A DNA stretch of 64,000 nucleotides, from the NCBI GenBank assembly GCA_900314975.1, contig OMXI01000006.1, positions 1 through 64,000 of the forward strand, read 5' to 3'. Positions 1 through 6,984 of the stretch are shown here, one piece after another; position 1 is the stretch's first letter; the number at the start of each line of letters is the position of its first letter. The notes beneath the pieces are model-generated. The model made no database searches, had not been told where the DNA came from, and saw nothing but the letters and a program-made list of their open reading frames with translations. The position numbers and the translations under genes were made by a program. This DNA comes from an uncultured Eubacteriales bacterium. Lineage in GTDB: Bacteria > Bacillota > Clostridia > Oscillospirales > Ruminococcaceae.

Positions 1-88
1 GGATTGATGCGTTTCTCGTTTAGGATTGGTGCGTTCCTTGTTTCGGATTACCGTTTTCCTTGTTGCGGATTGGTGCGTTCCAAGGGGT
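1..88. repeat. Four tandem copies of a 22-nt repeat
   Basis: Four consecutive 22-nt units start at 1, 23, 45 and 67, each opening with GGATT and mostly continuing as GGTGCGTTCCTTGTT. Units 1, 2 and 4 share GGATTGRTGCGTT; unit 3 is the most diverged. The period is not a multiple of 3, so it is unlikely to be coding. The array may continue beyond the left edge. It lies just downstream of the stop of the leftward small gene. Confidence 0.8.
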
Positions 89-95
89 GAAATAA

Positions 96-380
96 TCAGC
101 GAAGTAAAAAAAAATTCTTTGGCGGTGCTTTGACATGTCTTGTTTTTACCAACGAATCATCTGTTTTATTGTATCTGTATATCAATGCACCCATCGGAAT
201 AATAATAGGCGGTACATTGTTAAACTCAGCTGTCCAGATAGTTTCATGTCCGGATGCTCTGTGTGGTACCATTGAAAATGCTCCGACAATTTTATAACAG
301 GACTTTCCCTCTTGAAGCACTTTATAAAAATTAGTACCTGCCGGTGAATACTTACATAATCTTCTGCGTCTGCATATCAT
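96..380 (-). CDS. Small hypothetical protein (94 aa)
   Basis: I do not recognise this family. The frame encodes 94 residues with a basic N-terminus (MICRRRR) and a hydrophobic PPIIIPMGALIYRY stretch near residues 58-70; there is no clear signal peptide. A good ribosome binding site (GAGGTAG, 8 nt before the ATG) and a TATAAT-like -10 at 417-422 on the same strand support expression. It ends next to the 22-nt repeat array. It could be a small cytoplasmic protein or the remnant of a larger gene. No neighbour in the window hints at a function. Confidence 0.45.
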   Translation of the reverse strand: MICRRRRLCKYSPAGTNFYKVLQEGKSCYKIVGAFSMVPHRASGHETIWTAEFNNVPPIIIPMGALIYRYNKTDDSLVKTRHVKAPPKNFFLLR

Positions 381-619
381 AAATAATACTACCTCGCTTG
401 TTAAAAATACTGTTTTATTATAGTAGTTTTTATAAAATGTATTGATAAGAAACGGTACTGTATTTTAAATATTTTAATGCTTTTATATGATTTTGGTTTG
501 TTTTTAAAACAAATATGGAAATACTGTAGTTTTGTATATAAAACATACAGATTTATGCAGTGCAGTATATTTATGTTTATCTGAAAAACACAAAGAAATA
601 ACGACTCTGAATAGATTTA

Positions 620-648
620 TTGACACAAAACAACTGATTTGCTATAAT
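620..648 (+). promoter_or_regulatory. Promoter of the first LRR-CWB2 gene
   Basis: TTGACA (620-625), a 17-nt spacer and TATAAT (643-648): a full sigma-A consensus. The predicted start near 655 gives a leader of about 28 nt before the TTG start. The rest of 381-619 is AT-rich and shows no gene. Confidence 0.85.
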
Positions 649-682
649 AAAACTGCAAAAAGTATTAAAGGGGGAAATCAGA

Positions 683-2584
683 TTGAAAAAGGAAATACTC
701 TCCATAGCAGCAGCGATCTGCATGGTTTTCGGCACTGCGGCGACTCTTCCTCCGGGATCATTTACCGAGAGTGCAAGCTTGACCGCAAGTGCTGAAACCT
801 TCGGCGATTTTGAGTATAAGGTACTTAAAGACGGAACAGTCGAGATCCAGAAGTACACAGGAAATGCTTCAACGCTTTCTATCCCGTCTAAGATTGGCGA
901 CAGGGAAGTGACCAATATTGGTGCAAGTGCTTTTCTGTTGAATGAAACACTTTCAAGTAAAACGATCCCTGAAAGCATAACCTATATCGGTCGTGATTTG
1001 AGTATCGCTCATCCTTTCCTTGGCTGCTCAAAGCTGAAAAGCATCAATGTTGCGCCACAGAACAAGAATTATTGTTCTGTTGACGGGGCTTTGTATAATA
1101 AGGATAAGACTACTCTGATCCTATGTCCGTGCCAAAAGGGGAGTATCAACATCCCTTCAAGCGTAACGAGAATAGCAGAATCTGCTTTTAGGGAGTGCAG
1201 CGCGATCAAGAGTCTGACACTTCCCAACAGCGTTGAATATATGGGCAGCTATGTATTCCAAGGGTGTGAGAACCTTGAGAGCATAACTATTCCAAACAGT
1301 GTAAAGTCTATGGGTGATGCAGTGTTCCGTAACTGCAAAAAGCTCAAAAGCATTACACTTCCAAGCGGTATCAAGAATATCTATTATCAAACATTTCGTG
1401 ACTGTTTCAGCCTTGAAAACGTAACACTTTCCGAAGGTCCTACCAAGATCGATGCAGATGCATTTTTGAATTGTCCGAATCTTAAAACCATAATGATCCC
1501 CAAAAGCGTTACACAAATGAGTGACAGCGCTTTAGGTTTCTTGTTTGATAAGCAGACCAATAAGTATTCCCAAATGCAAGATCTGACGATATTGTGCGCA
1601 CCGAACTCCGAAGGGGAGAGGTACGCAAAGGATAATCACTTTTCATATCGCTTTGCATCAAGGCTTTCAGGTGATAACAGATATTCAACAGCGGCTGCTA
1701 TCTCTCAAGAATCGTATGATAAGTCGGACACAGTTGTACTCGCATACGAAATGAATTATGCTGATGCACTCGCAGGCATACCGCTTGCCGGAAAACTCGA
1801 TGCACCGATACTTCTTTCAAATAAAGATTCTCTTTCTGATGAAACTCTTAATGAGATCAAGCGCCTCGGTGCAAAGAATGTTGTTATTCTCGGCGGAGAG
1901 AGCGTTATAAGCAAAAACATCGTAAATACGCTTGAAAAGAGCGGTATAAATAAGAATAATATCACACGGATCCACGGAGAAAACCGATACAAAACAGCAG
2001 TCAGAATAGCGGAAAGATCAAACTCTGAACCGACAGATCTGTTCCTGGTTTATGGTCAGAACTTTGCTGATGCACTTTCTGTAAGCACAGTTGCGGCAAT
2101 CAAAAATGCTCCTATAATATATCTTACAACAAACGGAGAGCTTACTCCCGATACAGCAGAATATCTTTCAAAAGTAAAAAGCAAAGTAAAGCACGCATAC
2201 GTTATCGGCGGAACGAGCGTTATCAGCGACGAAATGCTGAAAAAAGCTGAAAACGCGCTTGGATTCAAGCCTGAACGCATCGCAGGCAATGATAGATTTG
2301 CTACCTGTATTGCGGTAAATAACCGTTTTAAAGATGTGCTGACGGGCGATTCTGTCTGCGTAGCAACAGGAATGGATTTCCCTGATGCTCTCGCAGGGGG
2401 AGTTTACGCTGCAAAGGATGCAGCACCGCTGTTTCTTGTAAACAGTAAACTTGCGGCACCAAAGCTTACCGACAAACAAAAAGCATATCTCAAATACAAG
2501 ATGTCAGTTGAAGTCACAGCATTCGGCGGTGCAAAAGCTGTTACAGATCAATACATTATTGAGATATCAAAATACTCATTATAA
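683..2584 (+). CDS. Secreted BspA-like leucine-rich repeat protein with three CWB2 cell-wall-binding repeats
   Basis: A 633-aa surface protein. Residues 1-40 look like a signal peptide. Residues ~90-320 hold LRR_5/BspA-type repeats (recurring IPNSV, LPSGI and AF-x-C elements). Residues ~328-428, 429-530 and 531-633 are three CWB2 repeats, each opening with a SGDNRYSTAA, HGENRYKTAV or AGNDRFATC variant and containing a YADALAG-like motif and an IGG or LGG turn. CWB2 triplets anchor proteins non-covalently to cell-wall polymers, so this is probably an adhesin or host/substrate-binding protein. The start is TTG at 683, preceded by AAAGGGGG at 8 nt. A paralogue lies at 42449-45190. Ligand unknown. 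Confidence 0.92.
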   Translation: MKKEILSIAAAICMVFGTAATLPPGSFTESASLTASAETFGDFEYKVLKDGTVEIQKYTGNASTLSIPSKIGDREVTNIGASAFLLNETLSSKTIPESITYIGRDLSIAHPFLGCSKLKSINVAPQNKNYCSVDGALYNKDKTTLILCPCQKGSINIPSSVTRIAESAFRECSAIKSLTLPNSVEYMGSYVFQGCENLESITIPNSVKSMGDAVFRNCKKLKSITLPSGIKNIYYQTFRDCFSLENVTLSEGPTKIDADAFLNCPNLKTIMIPKSVTQMSDSALGFLFDKQTNKYSQMQDLTILCAPNSEGERYAKDNHFSYRFASRLSGDNRYSTAAAISQESYDKSDTVVLAYEMNYADALAGIPLAGKLDAPILLSNKDSLSDETLNEIKRLGAKNVVILGGESVISKNIVNTLEKSGINKNNITRIHGENRYKTAVRIAERSNSEPTDLFLVYGQNFADALSVSTVAAIKNAPIIYLTTNGELTPDTAEYLSKVKSKVKHAYVIGGTSVISDEMLKKAENALGFKPERIAGNDRFATCIAVNNRFKDVLTGDSVCVATGMDFPDALAGGVYAAKDAAPLFLVNSKLAAPKLTDKQKAYLKYKMSVEVTAFGGAKAVTDQYIIEISKYSL

Positions 2585-2629
2585 TGCAGCAAGGATCTGC
2601 ACGAACGATTTAATAAAGGTCTTTATAAA

Positions 2630-2658
2630 AACTGTCGGCTGATGTCGGCAGTTTTTTT
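2630..2658 (+). terminator. Terminator after the LRR-CWB2 gene
   Basis: A 10-bp stem (2630-2639 with 2644-2653, two G-U pairs) with a 4-nt loop, running into seven T. It lies 46 nt after the stop codon. Confidence 0.85.
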
Positions 2659-2725
2659 ACAAGCTTGTTCAAATAATAAAGATTTATAAGCAAATGATAG
2701 TTATCCATAAAAGTGTTTATAGTCA

Positions 2726-2754
2726 TTGACGATGCTGTGTTTGTATGTTATAAT
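2726..2754 (+). promoter_or_regulatory. Orphan consensus promoter
   Basis: TTGACG (2726-2731), a 17-nt spacer and TATAAT (2749-2754). It is isolated by a terminator at 2630-2658. No convincing ORF follows before the terminator at 3341-3377, so it may drive a non-coding RNA or the remains of a gene. Confidence 0.8.
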
Positions 2755-2760
2755 AGGGAA

Positions 2761-3377
2761 TAAACTGTTACTATATCTAATTGGTAAATTCTAGGAAGTT
2801 TCACTAAATAGAAATTTAGTGAAACTTAGGAGAGGTGGTTTGAGAACCAGTATTCTTTTATAAGCACCGTCTTTAAAGCACTTACAGCGTCCTACAGATT
2901 CTATAAAAATAAAGCTATAAAAAACTCTGGGCATTATAATAATTGGTTTGCTCTAAAATAATTTGTACATTGATACATTTTATATTTGTAGTTCTTTTTA
3001 ACCGCGATTCACATTTTCTTTTAAAATACTGGTTAGCAATCTTAAAAAAATATTAGACTCAAAGAGTTAACAAAATGATTTGATGAAATGTTCAAACCGA
3101 GTGACAGCAATTCTTCATTTACAGTCATTGCATTAGCTTTTATATGACGACGATGCAAAAAGACACAGATTAATGAGTCAATGTCGTAATAGTTTAAAAG
3201 TATAAAACAATCTGTCTAAACAATATGTTGATCAATGCAAATGTCTCGCGGCGGATCGACTGATTTGTCTATAATCAACTACCCTATGGTAGTTTCTTGC
3301 AAGAGCCAATTTGCATATATTATCTGAATGAATGATACAACCGTCAATGAGCATTGACTCACTGGCGGCTTTCTTTT
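2761..3377 (+). ncRNA. Candidate ~615-nt untranslated transcript or decayed gene
   Basis: This stretch lies between a consensus promoter and a strong terminator and holds no ORF that looks coding. Visible structure: a perfect 14-bp inverted repeat (2796-2809 with 2814-2827); directly after it AGGAGAGGTGGT followed by TTG, which would start a frame of only 7 codons; and a 7-bp hairpin near 3280 (AACTACC/GGTAGTT). The remainder is AT-rich. It may be a regulatory RNA, or the 5' end of a lost gene whose promoter and SD survive. No known RNA family was recognised. Confidence 0.4.
3341..3377 (+). terminator. Terminator ending the orphan transcript
   Basis: An 11-bp stem with one mismatch (3341-3351 with 3358-3368), loop CATTGA, then CTTTCTTTT. 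It lies 21 nt before the next -35 box. Confidence 0.8.
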
Positions 3378-3398
3378 GTAAATAATTTGTGAACGTAC

Positions 3399-3427
3399 TT
3401 GACAAGCATTGGTAATTGTGTTACATT
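3399..3427 (+). promoter_or_regulatory. Promoter of the TerD-like gene
   Basis: TTGACA (3399-3404), a 17-nt spacer and TACATT (3422-3427). Transcription should begin near 3434, which rules out upstream in-frame start codons such as 3416 and sets the start at 3461 or 3476. Confidence 0.8.
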
Positions 3428-3460
3428 ATAAAACTACACTTTTTACGGATTGTTTTTCAA

Positions 3461-5476
3461 ATGGAGGGATTTATTATTAACTTTAATCAGCTGCTTTTTT
3501 CAGAGCTTCGGCTCGTATGCATTTCAGATAATCCTACAGAACTTCAGGAAGCTGCTCTTGTTAAGGCAATGACTGTTAACGAGGAACTCTTGCAGCTTGG
3601 TTATATGCTGTCCCCAAAGGATTTGATAAGGCTTTCCAAGACTCTGGGCGTTGACAATTTCGCTAAAAGAGTGCGCAGCTATATCGGTGACGTCAAGGCT
3701 AAACCTATGTACCCGAATTTTCCTTCACAAGTAATGGCGCTTGATGAGGCTGTTTTCAGATTTCATCAGCTTGTTCACTATATGTCAACTTACGGTATAG
3801 AAGATTTTACGGGTGCAAAAGTCAGCAGAGGCTGGATGCCGGAAATGCCTGACACAGAAAAAGTCGTTTCCGACGAGACTATTCTTTCTGCCAAGGTAAT
3901 TGCTCTTGTCGATGTTAAAGATGAGTACATACTGCCCTACCGCAAAATACTTTCAAGAACCGAGCGAATGGACGACAAGCAAAGGCATATTGTGCTTGAA
4001 TGCCTAAAAAAGCTTACAGCCGAGCAGTTGGGCAGCATCAGGATTCCATTCAAACAGAACCTGCTTGATGTGTTCTACTATATCTTCACGTCTGTCGAGC
4101 TTGACTCCGATAAAAAGCTTGAGTATCTGCACTCTGTCTGCCAGCACACAGGCGATGTGTGGAAATGTATGGACTATGCGCTTACACGCGAAAAGTACCA
4201 CTTTAAGACCTCGCAAAAGCGTCTTATTGTCAAGCTCCTTGAAAGCTACCCTATCAGCGATTTCAAATCTAATCTTATCCTTTCCAACAAAAAAGGTGAG
4301 CGCACGATACTTATGCTGAAATACGTTGATTTCAACGAGTACAGCCGTAAAAAAGAGTTTTCTGATGCAGTTGCAGCGTTCAGAAACGGCGAACTTCATT
4401 CGTGGGAGTCACGGGCAAAGTTCCTTGTTGAAAACAAAGACCCGCATGCACTTGATTATTATGCAGACAGACCAGGTATGATGCTTCGCAGCATTACATA
4501 TCTGATAAGAAACGGCTACAAAACGCAGGATATCCTTGCAAGGCTTTCACCAAGCGCTGCATCACTCAAGACGCAGACACTTATAAGCCTGATGTCCTTC
4601 TTTTCAAGACCTGAAAGCGCCTGGAAGGACAACAAATACTACGAGGCTCAGTGCGTTCTTGATGTCGTATCTCCCCTGCTGCTTGAAAGGTTAAGCGCAA
4701 ACCAAACAGCACTCAAAGGAAAGAAAATATACATCGATATGCCCGAATATGACCTTGACCAGTCATCGATAAGGGTAACGGACAAGTCGTCTGAAGGCGG
4801 CTATATTCGCTCGGGTCTTGCTTACAAGATTCCAGAAAGCGCTCAAAGGATACGCTTTTTCGTTTACTGGAACGACAAGCAAAGAGTTGATGTCGACCTT
4901 CACGGCAGTGCTGTCGATATTAACGGTGAACCGATATTCATCGGCTGGAATACAGATTACAAGTCAGGCGCGCTTGTTTTCAGCGGTGACATTACTCACA
5001 GCGATGCAGCCGAATATATCGATATAGACCTTACAACTGCTAAAGGCACTGTAGATACGGTATCTGCAAACATCAATCTTTACTCGGGCTACGATACATT
5101 CAAGGAGATCGACGAGTGTTTCGTGGGCGCAATGGCTGTCAGCAAGACGGGCGAAGATATCAAGCTCTACGACCCGAAAAACTGCTTCTTCACCCATTAC
5201 CTTACAGGCAAATACCGCAAGATAAATTACGGTTATGTGGACGTTCAGAACAGAGTAATCGTGTTTGACGGAGTCGTGAATAACAGCGTCGGTTACTATG
5301 GCACAATGGTAAGGAACAACGCATTTTCGCTTAACAAGTACCTTGATGTCCTTTTCAAGTCGCAAGAAGCGCAAACCGCTGCAAGCGCGGAAGATGCTGA
5401 TATAGTTCTTGTAATGGGCAAGCCTTCAAAGGACGACGAGATAAGTCTTATCGACAACAACTTCTTTATGGAGTAG
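3461..5476 (+). CDS. TerD-like domain protein with a long helical N-terminal region
   Basis: About 671 aa. The N-terminal ~440 residues look helical and match no family I can name. The C-terminal region (roughly residues 440-630) has TerD/tellurium-stress features: a KIYIDMPEYDLDQS strand, DVDLHGSAVD resembling the DLDxSA metal motif of TerD, and GALVFSGDITHS followed by YIDIDL. TerD proteins are cytoplasmic, bind calcium and are tied to envelope or chemical stress. Start choice is uncertain: ATG 3461 has no SD, whereas GGAGGG at 3463-3468 sits 7 nt before an ATT codon at 3476. It is monocistronic with its own promoter, and the structured RNA gene follows directly. No other ter genes are present. 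Confidence 0.7.
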   Translation: MEGFIINFNQLLFSELRLVCISDNPTELQEAALVKAMTVNEELLQLGYMLSPKDLIRLSKTLGVDNFAKRVRSYIGDVKAKPMYPNFPSQVMALDEAVFRFHQLVHYMSTYGIEDFTGAKVSRGWMPEMPDTEKVVSDETILSAKVIALVDVKDEYILPYRKILSRTERMDDKQRHIVLECLKKLTAEQLGSIRIPFKQNLLDVFYYIFTSVELDSDKKLEYLHSVCQHTGDVWKCMDYALTREKYHFKTSQKRLIVKLLESYPISDFKSNLILSNKKGERTILMLKYVDFNEYSRKKEFSDAVAAFRNGELHSWESRAKFLVENKDPHALDYYADRPGMMLRSITYLIRNGYKTQDILARLSPSAASLKTQTLISLMSFFSRPESAWKDNKYYEAQCVLDVVSPLLLERLSANQTALKGKKIYIDMPEYDLDQSSIRVTDKSSEGGYIRSGLAYKIPESAQRIRFFVYWNDKQRVDVDLHGSAVDINGEPIFIGWNTDYKSGALVFSGDITHSDAAEYIDIDLTTAKGTVDTVSANINLYSGYDTFKEIDECFVGAMAVSKTGEDIKLYDPKNCFFTHYLTGKYRKINYGYVDVQNRVIVFDGVVNNSVGYYGTMVRNNAFSLNKYLDVLFKSQEAQTAASAEDADIVLVMGKPSKDDEISLIDNNFFME

Positions 5477-5477
5477 C

Positions 5478-5506
5478 TTGACAAATCAATAATTTAATTG
5501 TATAAT
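5478..5506 (+). promoter_or_regulatory. Perfect consensus promoter of the tandem-pseudoknot RNA
   Basis: TTGACA (5478-5483), exactly 17 nt, TATAAT (5501-5506). It begins 1 nt after the TerD-like stop codon. The predicted +1 (about 5511-5514) coincides with the first base of the outer stem of the RNA. Confidence 0.9.
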
Positions 5507-5512
5507 CAAAGC

Positions 5513-5788
5513 ATAGTAAGCGTTTGCTGCACATTACGGCAACTTCCTTTTAGGTCGTAAGACCAACATTTGTCCTGTTGAAGTGCAGTTAAGTTTGTTG
5601 CCAATTAGCTTACTATCCTGCAAGCGTTGTTAAAGGCAGCGGTGAAAGCCGTTTGTGACTTCCTTTTAAAAATGGGAGAAAGTGTACAGCCTTGGCTGTA
5701 CCTTTTTATGAGTGCCTTTAAACAGTCAGTCACAAGATAGCTTGCTTGTATTTTAAAATATAAAGCCCGATTTGTTTTCGGGCTTTTT
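5513..5788 (+). ncRNA. Stand-alone structured RNA made of two tandem pseudoknot units
   Basis: A ~275-nt RNA with its own promoter and terminator and no gene in its sense downstream. Unit 1: outer stem 5513-5521/5608-5616; helix b 5527-5532/5583-5588; helix c 5538-5543/5597-5602, crossing b; GTAA-capped hairpin 5553-5564. Unit 2: outer stem 5620-5625/5740-5745; helix b 5630-5638/5713-5721; helix c 5652-5660/5728-5736, crossing b; hairpin 5684-5701. Both units carry the identical ACTTCCTTTTA at the end of helix c (5542, 5658). Stem sequences differ between units yet stay paired (outer stem U-A replaced by C-G). It does not look like RNase P RNA, tmRNA, 6S or SRP RNA. The raiA motif RNA of Firmicutes is a possible match that I cannot test here. 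Confidence 0.75.
5762..5788 (+). terminator. Terminator of the structured RNA
   Basis: A 9-bp GC-rich stem (5762-5770 with 5778-5786) followed by a T-run. Confidence 0.9.
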
Positions 5789-5796
5789 CATTGCAC

Positions 5797-5837
5797 AAAA
5801 AGACTTTCACCGCCTTTTCGGGACAGTGAGAGTCTTT
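5797..5837 (-). terminator. Terminator of guaA
   Basis: A 13-nt arm pair, 5799-5811 with 5825-5837, with a mismatch, then a T-run on the minus strand. It is convergent with the RNA terminator. Confidence 0.75.
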
Positions 5838-5853
5838 GTTGGTTAATAATCCA

Positions 5854-6834
5854 TTATTCCCATTCGATAGTTGCGCTTGGCTTTGGTGTAAGGTCAAAAA
5901 GCACACGGTTTACATTTTCGACCTCGTGAGTTATACGGTCGGTAATATGCTGCAAAAGCTCAAACGGAACGTTTTCAACAGTTGCAGTCATAGCGTCCTT
6001 TGTGTTGACAGCACGGATGATAACCGGGTAAGCAAATGTGCGCTTACCGTCCTTTACGCCGACTGACTTGAAATCAGGAACTGCGGTGAAATACTGCCAA
6101 ACCTTGCCCTCAAGACCGTTCTTTGCAAATTCCTCACGCAGAATTGCGTCACTCTCACGAACAGCCTCAAGTCTTTCGCGTGTGATAGCACCGAGACATC
6201 TTACACCAAGACCAGGACCCGGGAACGGCTGACGGTATACCATATTATCAGGCAGACCGAGTGCCTTGCCGACTACCCTTACCTCGTCTTTGAAAAGCAG
6301 CTTTATAGGCTCAACGAGTTCAAATTTCATATCCTCAGGCAGACCGCCGACATTGTGATGCGCCTTTACGCCGTCACTTTCAAGAATATCGGGATAGATA
6401 GTACCTTGTGCAAGAAACTCTATACCGTCGAGTTTGCGTGCCTCTTCTTCAAACACACGGATAAACTCTGCACCGATTATCTTCCTCTTCTTTTCAGGCT
6501 CTGCAACACCTGCGAGCTTATCAAGAAATCTGTCAACAGCATCAACGTAAACAAGGTTTGCATTCATCTGGTTTTTGAACACATCAACGACCTGCTCGGG
6601 TTCGCCTTTTCTGAGCAGTCCGTGATTAACGTGAACACACACGAGCTGTTTGCCTACCGCTTTTATAAGCAGTGCAGCAACAACGGAACTGTCAACACCA
6701 CCCGACAAAGCAAGCAGCACCTTTTTGTCACCTATCTGCGACTGAAGCTCCTTTACCTGCTCGTCGATAAACGCCTTTGCAAGTGTTTCGTTGGTTATTC
6801 TCTCCATTTGTGCGGGTCTGACATTTGAACTCAT
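5854..6834 (-). CDS. guaA: GMP synthase, ATP-pyrophosphatase subunit (no amidotransferase domain)
   Basis: Catalyses amination of XMP to GMP, the last step of guanine nucleotide synthesis. The 326 aa cover the ATP-PPase domain with the P-loop SGGVDSS at 44-50 and the C-terminal dimerisation/XMP-binding domain ending in the usual KPSATIEWE. The ~190-residue class I glutamine amidotransferase domain of bacterial GuaA is absent. The gene is not a fragment: it has its own promoter, a GGGAGA SD and a complete N-terminus. It matches the archaeal-style two-subunit arrangement (GuaAb), so a separate glutaminase (GuaAa) is expected elsewhere, or the enzyme uses free ammonia. Confidence 0.92.
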   Translation of the reverse strand: MSSNVRPAQMERITNETLAKAFIDEQVKELQSQIGDKKVLLALSGGVDSSVVAALLIKAVGKQLVCVHVNHGLLRKGEPEQVVDVFKNQMNANLVYVDAVDRFLDKLAGVAEPEKKRKIIGAEFIRVFEEEARKLDGIEFLAQGTIYPDILESDGVKAHHNVGGLPEDMKFELVEPIKLLFKDEVRVVGKALGLPDNMVYRQPFPGPGLGVRCLGAITRERLEAVRESDAILREEFAKNGLEGKVWQYFTAVPDFKSVGVKDGKRTFAYPVIIRAVNTKDAMTATVENVPFELLQHITDRITHEVENVNRVLFDLTPKPSATIEWE

Positions 6835-6879
6835 ATTTTATTCTCCCATCTATTCTGCAAGTGCAGATTATTTTATTTA

Positions 6880-6908
6880 ATTATAACACAAGCACAAGGC
6901 GCTGTCAA
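6880..6908 (-). promoter_or_regulatory. guaA promoter
   Basis: Reads TTGACA-17-TATAAT on the minus strand (-35 at 6903-6908, -10 at 6880-6885). It is divergent from the recombinase promoter, with the two -35 boxes 15 nt apart. The ~45-nt leader is too short for a purine riboswitch. Confidence 0.85.
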
Positions 6909-6923
6909 TGCCGCTGCAAATCC

Positions 6924-6952
6924 TTGACACAGGTATTTAAATGGTTTATAAT
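6924..6952 (+). promoter_or_regulatory. Promoter of the Xer-like recombinase gene
   Basis: TTGACA (6924-6929), 17 nt, TATAAT (6947-6952). The gene starts ~32 nt downstream with an AAGGAG site. Confidence 0.85.
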
Positions 6953-6984
6953 AAAATCAATCAAAGCGATAAGGAGCAAGGAAA

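Noticed and set aside
1..88. CRISPR array
   Set aside because: Units are contiguous with no spacers, and no cas genes are present.
5513..5788. RNase P RNA, tmRNA, 6S RNA or SRP RNA
   Set aside because: Too short for RNase P RNA, no tag-coding or tRNA-like ends for tmRNA, no single long bulged hairpin for 6S, and no SRP tetraloop helix; the tandem crossing helices fit none of these.
6835..6880. Purine riboswitch ahead of guaA
   Set aside because: The leader is only about 40 nt and forms no three-way junction.
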